Notes under the pieces: generated by a model
Databases searched by the model: none
Told to the model about the DNA's origin: nothing
What the model saw: only the letters and a program-made list of their open reading frames with translations
Made by a program: the position numbers and the translations under genes
Shown: piece by piece, positions 18,043-26,769 of the stretch
Layout: each line of letters begins with the position of its first letter
Numbering within the stretch: the stretch's first letter is position 1
Assembly: GCA_045588675.1 (NCBI GenBank)
Contig: JAZNER010000031.1
Span: forward strand, 1 to 61,071
DNA length: 61,071 nt
Direction: 5' to 3'
Source: SVTX01 sp045588675
Lineage (GTDB): Bacteria > Bacillota > Clostridia > Oscillospirales > CAG-272

Positions 18043-18317
18043 GACTTGGGGAGTATAATTTGTGTTTGCGAGAAAAATTATTAACAAAAGGTTTATAAAC
18101 AAACAAAATATTTAAAAATATTCTTTTGTGAAGATATTTTTGTTTTATGAAATGTGATGGCGATTAGATAACAATGAGGTAATGATTGGTCGATAAGTGC
18201 AAGATTTCTTGAATGGGATAACATATGAACTTGATAATACCGATTGTTCCTGAACGGGTAACGGAAAATGGAAATTAAAGGATTTTCGATAACTACAAGC
18301 GGCGTTCTTGAGAAAAA

Positions 18318-18324
18318 TTCGACA
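18318..18324. promoter_or_regulatory. Possible Spo0A box
   Basis: TTCGACA, flanked by A-tracts; the opposite strand reads TTTTTTGTCGAATTTTT, very close to the consensus 0A box. A single heptamer can occur by chance and no promoter overlaps it. Confidence 0.3.
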
Positions 18325-18504
18325 AAAAAGCAAAAAAATCGGGATTTATTTTTAAATATGTAGAATGTTATCAAAAAATTAATATTTTGTTCATTGTAAA
18401 AAACAATCAAAATTGAGGCAAAAATTTTGTCAAATGTGCACAAAAAACAATGCAAATTCAAATTTGAGAAAAAATGTTAGATTCAAAAGTATCGAGCTGT
18501 GAGT

Positions 18505-18521
18505 GGTAAAAATAATTTACC
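18505..18521. promoter_or_regulatory. Operator-like palindrome, copy 1
   Basis: GGTAAAAATAATTTACC: perfect 6-bp arms around AATAA. Matches copy 2 at 15 of 17 positions; the centres are 115 bp apart, close to 11 helical turns. Confidence 0.5.
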
Positions 18522-18619
18522 TGCCCGAATGGAACACGAAATAGGCAAAAAATCAAGTGGCAAAATTGATAAAATTTTGCATTTTCGGGGCAATTTTTGA
18601 GCCTCAAAACAAAAAAACA

Positions 18620-18636
18620 GGTAAATATAATTTACT
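18620..18636. promoter_or_regulatory. Operator-like palindrome, copy 2
   Basis: GGTAAATATAATTTACT: 5-bp inner arms. It is 136 bp upstream of the transport-operon -35 element, so an activator or looping regulator is conceivable. Confidence 0.5.
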
Positions 18637-18771
18637 ATTTACAGACAAAATAAGAAGTTTTGAAACGAGACTGATTAATGCATAAAAACGGCTGATTTTA
18701 GTTGTAAAGAAATTGTAAAATTCCTTGCAAATCAAAGGCTGTTTTGTTAAGTTTTGTGAACTTTTCCTTTC

Positions 18772-18800
18772 TTGACAAAAAAAAATAGTTGTGGTATTAT
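18772..18800 (+). promoter_or_regulatory. Promoter of the transport operon
   Basis: TTGACA (18772-18777), 17-bp spacer, TATTAT (18795-18800). The predicted transcript starts near 18807, leaving a leader of about 450 bases before the first gene. Confidence 0.85.
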
Positions 18801-18806
18801 ATTAAG

Positions 18807-19260
18807 GTAAATTTAGGGGAGATGCGCGCTTTTTACTATGCGTGGTTGCCCGAAAATTTATTGTGTTTTTTCTAAGCATATATTAGTTGTAGAAAACTGC
18901 AATAGATTTTCAAGGATTTGTGAAATTTGCATACAGTTTGGAAGCTAAAATTAAAGGGCGGAAGCACTTTTTGTCTTAGCCGTTTGGTTTTCACAAATCA
19001 GAATTGCATAGTAATAATGCTTGAAGCAGTATGATTGCCGCCGTCGTCGTGATTGGCGTGCGATGGTCGGCTTATAAGTCATGCCGCACCGTTGGTAATA
19101 CTTCCGTATAACACCGTTTTGGAAGATATCCCAAGGGCTGCGGGCGGGCTTTGGGCGGCATAGTGCTTTCTTTGCCCGCTGCGCAAGGTGTTATTAACGG
19201 AAGCATTTACCCTATACGCGTCGGTCATATGACCGACAAAAAACAGCAGGAGGAATTTTT
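18807..19260 (+). promoter_or_regulatory. Long structured 5' leader of the transport operon (candidate cis-regulatory RNA)
   Basis: Between promoter and ATG are several long-range helices. GATTTGTGAAA (18915-18925) pairs perfectly with TTTCACAAATC (18989-18999). CTTCCGTATAACACC (19101-19115) pairs with 19187-19203 as a 15-bp stem with a 2-base bulge. Inside it GCGGGC (19140-19145) pairs with GCCCGC (19174-19179). ATGCCGC (19081-19087) can pair with GCGGCAT (19155-19161), which would make a pseudoknot or an alternative fold. The 19030-19200 part is clearly more GC-rich than the flanks. No known riboswitch class was recognised, and no U-tract terminator was seen. GGAGG at about 19250 serves the first gene. 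Confidence 0.6.
19220..19237. promoter_or_regulatory. Perfect 18-bp palindrome before the ribosome binding site
   Basis: GTCGGTCATATGACCGAC, about 10 bases upstream of the CAGGAGG site. It could be a protein operator (roadblock) or an RNA hairpin next to the ribosome binding site. Confidence 0.55.
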
Positions 19261-22200
19261 ATGAAAAGAACGAAAATTCAAAGACTGACAGCTTTGCTGC
19301 TTTGCTTGATTTTTGTTGCGAGCTGTTTCTCTGTAAACACCTTTGCTGCCGACGGTGCGGTGGACAACGGTGTTAATGACGAAGCGGCAGCAGACCGCAC
19401 CGATGACTCTGCTTTGGTGTTTGACCCGCAGGAGATGCTTGAGATTCTCGACACAATCTCCTACAACAAATACCTGGCGGATAACGATGATGCGGAAAAG
19501 GCAGAGGAAACAATAGTTATTGATGCTATCAATGATGTTGTTCCTGAAAAAACAGAGTTTGATACCGTAGCTAATGTTGGTAAGTACGGCGGAGTTGATG
19601 CACTTCTTACCCCCGGCAACGGTGATGCGACATGGAGGGTTAATGTTCCTGAGACTGCAAGGTACAACATTAAAATTGTTTACTATGCGCCTGATGATGG
19701 AAAGGCGACCTCTATTGAGCGTATTTTCAAAATCAACGGAAAGGTTCCGTTCTCTGAAGCTCGTTACATAACAATCAAAAAGAATTGGGTTAACGACTAT
19801 GAGGATGCAATTTATGTAGGTCGCGAAAACGCCGACACTCTTATTGCAAAGGCTGAGGAGCTTGGCATTGTTGCGTACAAGAACGGTGACGGCAATGCTT
19901 GCTTTGAATATCCTGATGTATGGACGAGCGAAATAATTTCTTTCTGCTCTAAGTATTCAATCAGATTTTTCAAGATTGATATAAACAGAAACGAGCTTCG
20001 TCCTACGGCAAATCAGATTCCTGAGTGGTTTGAGTACACACTTGCCGATTCAACGGGATATACGACAGACGCTTTTGAATTTGTTTTGAAGCAAGGTGAG
20101 AATACGATTACCCTTGAAGGTAAGAACGCGTCTATGGCAATCAAGGAGATCATTCTTTGCCCTGTTGAAAAAAATATAACCTATGAGGAATATCTGAAAA
20201 AGCACGCTGACAAGCCTGTCGGACAGGACTCGATCAAGCTTGAGGGTGAATACAACTCGGCGGCTTCTGATAAAACGATTTACGCGCTTGAAGAGGCGGC
20301 GTCATCAATGACATCTCCTCACGATCCGTCGAGAACTGTTCTTAACACACTTGGCGGAGAGAAGTGGCAGTCTGCGGGACAGTCGGTTTCTTACAAATTC
20401 AAAGTAAGTGAATCGGGTATGTATGATATAGTTGCGAGATTCAGACAGAACATCCTTGACGGTATGTTTGTCAGCCGTTCCATTTTCATTTATAGTGACG
20501 GCGCCGAAGAGGGCTCTGACGGTTATTATAACGGCTTGCCCTTTGAGGAAGCAAAAACTATCACTTATAATTACGGTGATGAGTGGCAGGTTTCAAAAGC
20601 AACGAATGGAGATGTAGATTTTAAATTTTACTTTGAAAAGGGAGTTACATATACGATCGTATTTGAAGTAACTCTTGGTGATATGGGAGAGGTTATCAAC
20701 ACCGTTCAGGAATCGCTTAATGCAATCAACAACGATTACTTGTCGATAATCCAGCTCACAGGTGCAACCCCTGATACCTACCGTGACTACGGATTTTCAA
20801 GAATTATGCCTGATGTACTTATAGATATGGTAGAGCAGGGATTTGTTCTTAACCGCGAATCAGAGGATAAGTCAAAATGGGGTGTTGCGCAAAAGCTTAC
20901 AGCGCTTGCAGGTCAAAAGTCTTCCAATGTAGGTACACTTCAAAAGGTTTCAGACTTGCTTCTTACAATGGGACGAGATGAGGATCAGATTGCAAGACAG
21001 CTGTCAAGACTTAAATCCTATATCGGTACTCTCGGTACATTCCTTTCAAGTGCAAAAACTCAACCGCTTGAAATCGACTACATTCTGATTCAACCTGTTG
21101 ATAGTGAGCTCCCGAAAGCAAACGCAGGATTCTGGGCTTCACTTGTTCACGAGATTTCGAGATTCTTCTGGTCGTTCAGCCGTGACTATGATAATATGGG
21201 CGCTATGGTTGAGACCAACGAGGAGAGCCTTGAGGTTTGGTTGGCAACAGGTCGTGACCAATCACAGGTTAAGCGTAACCTTGTTAACAACGACTTTACT
21301 CCTTCAACGGGAATTGCGGTTGATCTCAAGCTTGTAGCAGCCGGTACGCTCCTGCCTTCAATCCTTGCAAATCAAGGCCCTGATGTTTATCACGGACTTG
21401 GACAGGGAGATGTTATTAACTACGCGATTCGTTCAGCGGTTCTTTCAATTGACCATTTTGAAGATTTTGAAGAGGTAATAACCTCCTTTAATGAATCCGC
21501 AATGATAGTTCTTCAGATGGAAAACTCTGAAGGATATGTTCATACATACGGTTTGCCCGAAGCACAAGGATTTTCTATGATGTATGTGCGCGTTGACATC
21601 CTTGCAGACCTTGGCATTGAAATTCCGAGAACTTGGGATGACCTTATGGCAGCTATTCCGATCCTTCAGGCGAAGAATATGGAAATAGGCTTGACAACCG
21701 ATACAAACATCCACCTCTACCAAATGGGTGGTACACTCTTTGCCGATAACGGTATGAGAATTAACTATGATTCTCAGATTGCTCTTGCGGCATTTACAAA
21801 GATGTGTAATATGTTCACAAAGTACAGCTTTCCTTACTCCTATGATGCGGCTAACCGTTTCAGAACGGGTGAAATGCCTATTCTTATGGGAGACTACACA
21901 GGCCTTTATAACCAGTTAAAAGTATTTGCAACTGAAATCGAGGGCTTGTGGGCGATGGTTCCTGTTCCGGGTGTTCGTCAGGAAGACGGCACAATTAATA
22001 ACTGTGCAATTTCAAGCGTATCTGCATCGGTAATGGTTAAGGGCAGTGAAGATAAGGCGGAGGATTCTTGGGAATATCTCAAGTGGTTCACAGGTGACCA
22101 ATGTCAGGCAGACTATGCAAATGAAATGGTTGCTATTATGGGTCCTTCTGCTAAATATAACACGGCAAACATCAAGGCGCTTGCAAGCTTGCCTTGGTCA

Positions 22201-22716
22201 ACAGAGGAATACACAAGAATCAAGGCTCAGTTTGACAATCTTGCATCTGTGCCTAACTACCCCGGCTCCTATATTATAACTCGTTATATTGACTTTGCTT
22301 TCTTGGCAGCATATAACGACGGAGAAGATCCCGCGCAAGCACTTCTCGGCTATATATATAATATAAATAAGGAAATAACTCGTAAGAGAAGCGAGTTTGG
22401 ACTTGAAACTCTTGAGCAGGGTCAAACCTTAGCATCAAAAAGACTTTCTCAGGCAACTGCCGCAGCTGATGAGCTTGCAGGCAGAAAGGATACATATTCT
22501 CAGCTTTCAGCGACGATCAAATCGACAGCAAAAGGCGAAGACAGCGCAGCGCTCAGCGCACTTTCTGACGAAATCATGTCAATGATTACAGGAGATTATT
22601 CCGACGTGGTTAGAATTTCCATAGGTCCCGACATTACAAAGCTTAGCGATGAAGAGCTACTGTTCTATATCGCTACCGCTCTTGTAAATGCGGCTGACGC
22701 TCTTCTGACCTATTGA
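19261..22716 (+). CDS. Carbohydrate-binding-like/ABC solute-binding fusion lipoprotein
   Basis: Exported 1151-residue protein. The N-terminal signal ends in a lipobox-like VASC (Cys at about 22), so a lipoprotein is likely. Two beta-rich regions resembling carbohydrate-binding modules follow (about 85-305 and 325-620; e.g. ARYNIKIVYYAPDDG, ESGMYDIVARFRQN). A family-1 sugar-type solute-binding domain occupies about 650-1075 (GPDVYHGLGQGDVINYA, IPRTWDDLMAAIPILQ, FRTGEMPILMGDYTG). The C terminus is helical. Ordinary solute-binding proteins have about 420 residues, so this is nearly triple length. First gene of the operon; it presumably feeds one or both downstream permease pairs. The ligand is unknown. 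Confidence 0.85.
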   Translation: MKRTKIQRLTALLLCLIFVASCFSVNTFAADGAVDNGVNDEAAADRTDDSALVFDPQEMLEILDTISYNKYLADNDDAEKAEETIVIDAINDVVPEKTEFDTVANVGKYGGVDALLTPGNGDATWRVNVPETARYNIKIVYYAPDDGKATSIERIFKINGKVPFSEARYITIKKNWVNDYEDAIYVGRENADTLIAKAEELGIVAYKNGDGNACFEYPDVWTSEIISFCSKYSIRFFKIDINRNELRPTANQIPEWFEYTLADSTGYTTDAFEFVLKQGENTITLEGKNASMAIKEIILCPVEKNITYEEYLKKHADKPVGQDSIKLEGEYNSAASDKTIYALEEAASSMTSPHDPSRTVLNTLGGEKWQSAGQSVSYKFKVSESGMYDIVARFRQNILDGMFVSRSIFIYSDGAEEGSDGYYNGLPFEEAKTITYNYGDEWQVSKATNGDVDFKFYFEKGVTYTIVFEVTLGDMGEVINTVQESLNAINNDYLSIIQLTGATPDTYRDYGFSRIMPDVLIDMVEQGFVLNRESEDKSKWGVAQKLTALAGQKSSNVGTLQKVSDLLLTMGRDEDQIARQLSRLKSYIGTLGTFLSSAKTQPLEIDYILIQPVDSELPKANAGFWASLVHEISRFFWSFSRDYDNMGAMVETNEESLEVWLATGRDQSQVKRNLVNNDFTPSTGIAVDLKLVAAGTLLPSILANQGPDVYHGLGQGDVINYAIRSAVLSIDHFEDFEEVITSFNESAMIVLQMENSEGYVHTYGLPEAQGFSMMYVRVDILADLGIEIPRTWDDLMAAIPILQAKNMEIGLTTDTNIHLYQMGGTLFADNGMRINYDSQIALAAFTKMCNMFTKYSFPYSYDAANRFRTGEMPILMGDYTGLYNQLKVFATEIEGLWAMVPVPGVRQEDGTINNCAISSVSASVMVKGSEDKAEDSWEYLKWFTGDQCQADYANEMVAIMGPSAKYNTANIKALASLPWSTEEYTRIKAQFDNLASVPNYPGSYIITRYIDFAFLAAYNDGEDPAQALLGYIYNINKEITRKRSEFGLETLEQGQTLASKRLSQATAAADELAGRKDTYSQLSATIKSTAKGEDSAALSALSDEIMSMITGDYSDVVRISIGPDITKLSDEELLFYIATALVNAADALLTY

Positions 22717-22764
22717 TAAGCATTCATTAATTAATTTTGGAAAAATCTATTAAGGAGATTACAA

Positions 22765-23712
22765 ATGTCTAAGAAAACAGCAGAAAAACAAGCTGTTGCC
22801 CGCAAAGACCTGACAATGCGACAGTGGGTATGGAAAGAGATGAAGCGTAATTGGGTGGCTTACGTTATGGTTGCACCCTATATGCTGATTTTCTGCATAT
22901 TTACTATCCTGCCGGTTATTTTGTCTGCGGTAATAAGCTTTACAAACTTTAATATGCTGGAAATGCCTGATTTCGTCTTTTTAAGCAACTACATTACATT
23001 GTTCTTTGATGACGATATATTCCTGACAGCAGTAACAAATACATTTATATTCGCATGTATCGTTGGTCCCGCTTCATATTTGCTTTCCTTCCTTGTTGCG
23101 TGGTTTATCAACGAGCTTCCCCCTAAAATCAGAGCTGTTGTAACACTTATATTCTATGCACCTTCAATTTCAGGTCAGGTTTATCTTATCTGGGGTACGC
23201 TTTTCGCATCTGACTCTTACGGTTGGGTAAACGCAACTCTTCTGGAGCTTGGAATTATTGACAGTGAAATTGCATTCTTTAAAGATGAGAATTATGTTAT
23301 GCCGCTTTGTATCGTAGTTTCACTTTGGACATCTCTCGGTACTGCATTCCTTTCGTTTATCGCGGGCTTGCAGGGCGTTGACCGCTCGCTTTACGAGGCA
23401 GGCGCAGTTGACGGTGTCAAGAACAGATGGCAAGAGCTTTATTACATAACCTTGCCGAGTATGAGACCTCAGCTGATGTTCGGTGCGGTTATGGCTATTA
23501 CAGGTGCGTTTGGTTACGGCGCTATCGTTACCGCGCTTTGCGGCTTCCCGTCTGTTAACTATGCGGCTCACACAATTATGCACCACCTTGAAGACTATGG
23601 TGGACAGAGATACGAGGTTGGTTACTCCTCGGCAATTGCGGTTGTGCTTTTCGTAATCATGATTGGTGCAAACGGCGTTGTTAAGAAGATGCTTTCAAAG
23701 GTAGGTACGTAA
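22765..23712 (+). CDS. Sugar ABC transporter permease, MalF/UgpA type (pair 1)
   Basis: Integral membrane subunit of a CUT1-type importer, 315 residues with six predicted spans. The cytoplasmic EAA loop that docks the ATPase is intact (YEAGAVDGVKNRWQELY, then ITLPSMRP, about residues 206-232). AAGGAG site 48 bases after the preceding gene; one base separates it from the next permease, so the two subunits are made together. Confidence 0.92.
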   Translation: MSKKTAEKQAVARKDLTMRQWVWKEMKRNWVAYVMVAPYMLIFCIFTILPVILSAVISFTNFNMLEMPDFVFLSNYITLFFDDDIFLTAVTNTFIFACIVGPASYLLSFLVAWFINELPPKIRAVVTLIFYAPSISGQVYLIWGTLFASDSYGWVNATLLELGIIDSEIAFFKDENYVMPLCIVVSLWTSLGTAFLSFIAGLQGVDRSLYEAGAVDGVKNRWQELYYITLPSMRPQLMFGAVMAITGAFGYGAIVTALCGFPSVNYAAHTIMHHLEDYGGQRYEVGYSSAIAVVLFVIMIGANGVVKKMLSKVGT

Positions 23713-23713
23713 T

Positions 23714-24586
23714 ATGGCAAAATTAAGAACAAGAAATCATAAAGTCGTACTTGCCCGTTCAGCAGGCGGTGACGCAGGCATTACAGTAATGCTTACACTG
23801 CTTGGAGCATTTATGTTCCTTCCAATGGTTTATGTTGTGATGCAGTCGTTAAAGCCTCTTGATGAGCTTTGGATGTATCCTCCAAGGTTCTTCGTTATGA
23901 GCCCGACGCTTGGCAACTTTAAATCGCTTTTCTCACTTATGAATATTTCTTGGGTTCCTTTCTCAAGATATATCTTTAACACGGTGTTCACCTCAGTTAT
24001 GGGTACATTCGGACACCTGTTTATCGCGTCCTTGGCAGCTTATACCTTGGCTAAAATCAAGTTCCCGGGTGGACAGTTTATGTTCAAGGCGGTTCAGACC
24101 TCGCTTATGTTCCACGCGACCGTAACTGCAATTACTTCATTTATTATAATGTCGGCATTCGGTTGGCTTGATACATATCTCGCGATTATTGTTCCCGCTT
24201 GGGGTTCAACACTCGGTCTTTATCTTATGAAGCAGTTTATGGACTCTCACGTTCCTGATACTGTTCTTGAATCTGCCCGTCTTGACGGTGCAGGAGAGCT
24301 TCGCACCTATTGGGTAATTGCGATGCCTATGGTTAAGCCTGCTTGGCTCACACTTATAGTTTATTCGTTCCAAGCTCTTTGGAACCAGGGCGCTTCGATG
24401 TACATTCACTCCGAGCAGCTCAAATCCTTTAACTACGCGATAGGTCAGATTACGGCCGGTGGTATTAAGCGTGCAGGAGCATCTGCCGCTGCACAGGTTG
24501 TAATGATGCTTGTACCTATTCTCGTATTCGTGTTCTCTCAGTCCAATATCGTTGAAACAATGGGCTCGAGCGGAATGAAAGACTAA
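23714..24586 (+). CDS. Sugar ABC transporter permease, MalG/UgpE type (pair 1)
   Basis: Partner permease, 290 residues, six spans, with an EAA loop (LESARLDGAGELRTYWVIAMP, read as LESARLDGAGEL then RTYWVIAMP) near residues 187-207. The start follows the previous stop by one base. A heterodimer with the preceding subunit is expected. No ATPase gene follows; such importers often borrow a shared MsmK/MsmX-type ATPase encoded elsewhere. Confidence 0.92.
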   Translation: MAKLRTRNHKVVLARSAGGDAGITVMLTLLGAFMFLPMVYVVMQSLKPLDELWMYPPRFFVMSPTLGNFKSLFSLMNISWVPFSRYIFNTVFTSVMGTFGHLFIASLAAYTLAKIKFPGGQFMFKAVQTSLMFHATVTAITSFIIMSAFGWLDTYLAIIVPAWGSTLGLYLMKQFMDSHVPDTVLESARLDGAGELRTYWVIAMPMVKPAWLTLIVYSFQALWNQGASMYIHSEQLKSFNYAIGQITAGGIKRAGASAAAQVVMMLVPILVFVFSQSNIVETMGSSGMKD

Positions 24587-24607
24587 TTACAGGAGGTATA
24601 TATAATA

Positions 24608-26746
24608 ATGAAATTAAAAAGATTAATTTGTGCATTATTTGCTATTGTTATGATTGCCTCCTGCATAACAATAGGAGCAGGTGCGGGCTCGGCTTATCAG
24701 ACCTATACCTATGCTATAGGTGGATACGCTCTCCACTCTCCTGACGCTTATAATGCAGATAACCAAATTATCGATTCGGAGTATATGGGACTTGACATTC
24801 CGTTGAATAACCCGAATGATTTGGTAACAGATAAGCAAAACAATGTTTATATTGCCGATACAGGCAACAACAGAATTGTTTGTCTTGACCGCTACTATAA
24901 GGTTAAGTTTACAATCAGTACATTCGTCAACGCTCAGGGCGTAAGTGATAATCTTACAGCGCCAGAAGGTGTTTATATCACAGATGACAGAATCTGGGTT
25001 TGTGATACAGGCGCGTCACGAATTGTAACCTTTGACCGCGAGGGTAACTTCCTCAAGATTATTGAAGCACCCAAATCAAACCTCTTTGGCGATTCTTCGC
25101 TTTATAAGCCTGTTGCTATTGCGGTTGACCAGTATAACAGACTCTTCGTTGTGTCATCCAGTACATATCAGGGTATTATCGTTATGACAGAAGAGGGAAC
25201 ATTTACGGGATTTATCGGTGCTCAGGCGGTATCTCTTTCTGCGTGGGATATCATCTGGAGAAGATTCCAGACAGATGACCAGAAGGCACAGCAGGCATCA
25301 ACCGTTTCTACCGAGTTCAATAATATCACAATCGATGATGACGGATTTATTTATGTAACTACTTCATCAATCAAGGAAAGTGATGTTATGGGAGCTATTA
25401 CAGGAAAATCCGGTGACGGTAAGTATATGCCTGTAAAGATGCTCAATACAAACGGCGACGAGATTATGAAGCGTAACGGCTTCTGGCCCCCTGCGGGTGA
25501 GGTTGATTTCTCAACAGGCTCAACTGACCTTATTACCGGCGTTTCTACAATCATTGATGTAGCAATCGGTGAAGAGGGAACTTGGTCTATCATCGACTCG
25601 AAAAGACAGAGAATTTACACCTATGACAGTAACGGTAACCTTTTGTTTGCATTTGGCGACATAGGTACAATGCTTGGAAACCTTACAAGTATTGAGGCAA
25701 TTACGTATCAGGGCGAAAAAATGCTTGTCCTTGATAAGACAACTGCTGCATTTACTGTATTTAACAGAACTAAATACGGCAACACCTTGATTGAGGCAAT
25801 TACAGCCGAAAATGACCAGAATTTTACACTTGCAATTAATAAGTGGACTGAGGTTCTAAAGGCAAACTCAAACTTTGATGCAGCTTACGTAGGAATTGGT
25901 CAGGCCATGTACCGTAACGGTGAATATGATGATTCGCTGCAATATTTCGAAGCGGCTTACGACACGGATAACTGGTCAAAGTCCTTCCAGGAAATCAGAA
26001 AAGAGTGGATGTCATCATATTTCCTACTCTTAATTGCAGCAATTATTGCAATTATTATTGGAATTACTTATTTCAATAAATTTATCACAAAGGTTAACAA
26101 AAAAGCTACCACATCAGGCGGCAAGAGAACCTTTGGTCAGGAATTGGCTTACGGATTTTATGTAATTTTGCATCCGTTTGACGGTTTCTGGGATTTGAAG
26201 CACGAGAAGAGAGGCTCAGTTCGCGCATCAATAGTATTTATCGTGGTTACAATCCTTGCTTTCTATTATCAGTCGATAGGTCAAGGATATTTGCTTAATC
26301 CGACAGGTGAGTATTCATCGCTTGCAGTGCAGATGATAGGCGTTCTTGTTCCTTTGTTCCTCTTTGTGCTTGCAAACTGGTGTCTTACCACCTTGTTTGA
26401 GGGAGAAGGAAGCTTTAAGGATATTTTGGTAGCTTGCTCATATAGCTTGCTTCCCGTGCCTATGCTTATAATCCCCGCAACAATCCTTTCTAATGTATGT
26501 ACAAATTCCGAAATCGACATCATTGGTTTTATCTCCACCTTGGCATTTATCTGGCTTGGAATACTTATATTTTTCGGAACACAGGTTACACACGACTACT
26601 CTATGGGTAAGAATATAATAACAATTATCGGAACAGCAGTGGGAATGGTATTTATTATATTCCTGGTTCTCCTCTTCTCAACACTTGTTGGTAAGATGGT
26701 CAGCCTTGTAACAAATATCATAACTGAGATAAGATATCGAATGTAA
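24608..26746 (+). CDS. NHL-repeat/TPR/Yip1-like membrane protein
   Basis: 712-residue protein combining modules rarely joined. The signal peptide ends in an IASC lipobox-like motif (Cys about 19). NHL-type beta-propeller repeats span about 55-395 (NNVYIADTGNNRIVCLD, DDRIWVCDTGASRIVTFD, DNRLF-type and IIDSKRQRIYTYD blades). A short TPR-like region follows (about 400-455: AINKWTEVLKANSNFDAAYV, NGEYDDSLQYFEAAY), then a membrane helix (about 470-490) and a five-helix domain resembling the YIP1 family. It sits between permease pairs. I infer an extracytoplasmic sensing or scaffold subunit anchored in the membrane; there is no enzymatic motif. Confidence 0.75.
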   Translation: MKLKRLICALFAIVMIASCITIGAGAGSAYQTYTYAIGGYALHSPDAYNADNQIIDSEYMGLDIPLNNPNDLVTDKQNNVYIADTGNNRIVCLDRYYKVKFTISTFVNAQGVSDNLTAPEGVYITDDRIWVCDTGASRIVTFDREGNFLKIIEAPKSNLFGDSSLYKPVAIAVDQYNRLFVVSSSTYQGIIVMTEEGTFTGFIGAQAVSLSAWDIIWRRFQTDDQKAQQASTVSTEFNNITIDDDGFIYVTTSSIKESDVMGAITGKSGDGKYMPVKMLNTNGDEIMKRNGFWPPAGEVDFSTGSTDLITGVSTIIDVAIGEEGTWSIIDSKRQRIYTYDSNGNLLFAFGDIGTMLGNLTSIEAITYQGEKMLVLDKTTAAFTVFNRTKYGNTLIEAITAENDQNFTLAINKWTEVLKANSNFDAAYVGIGQAMYRNGEYDDSLQYFEAAYDTDNWSKSFQEIRKEWMSSYFLLLIAAIIAIIIGITYFNKFITKVNKKATTSGGKRTFGQELAYGFYVILHPFDGFWDLKHEKRGSVRASIVFIVVTILAFYYQSIGQGYLLNPTGEYSSLAVQMIGVLVPLFLFVLANWCLTTLFEGEGSFKDILVACSYSLLPVPMLIIPATILSNVCTNSEIDIIGFISTLAFIWLGILIFFGTQVTHDYSMGKNIITIIGTAVGMVFIIFLVLLFSTLVGKMVSLVTNIITEIRYRM

Positions 26747-26769
26747 CACGCAGATAGGAGAAAGATAGA

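Larger units (their letters stand above)
18043..18771. other. AT-rich non-coding region ahead of the transport operon
   Basis: About 730 bases without a credible gene; the open frames here are AT-rich and lack ribosome binding sites. It contains a perfect Spo0A-box heptamer (18318-18324) and two near-identical operator-like palindromes (18505-18521, 18620-18636), listed separately. Nothing else was recognised. Confidence 0.7.

Noticed and set aside
18093..18461. 122-codon minus-strand frame in the AT-rich intergenic region
   Set aside because: Composition follows the AT-rich DNA (Phe/Ile/Asn/Lys/Ser-rich), no ribosome binding site or promoter, no domain.
18807..19260. Known riboswitch (T-box, TPP, cobalamin, SAM, c-di-GMP) in the transport operon leader
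   Set aside because: None of the class-defining conserved sequences I know were found; left as an unassigned structured leader.
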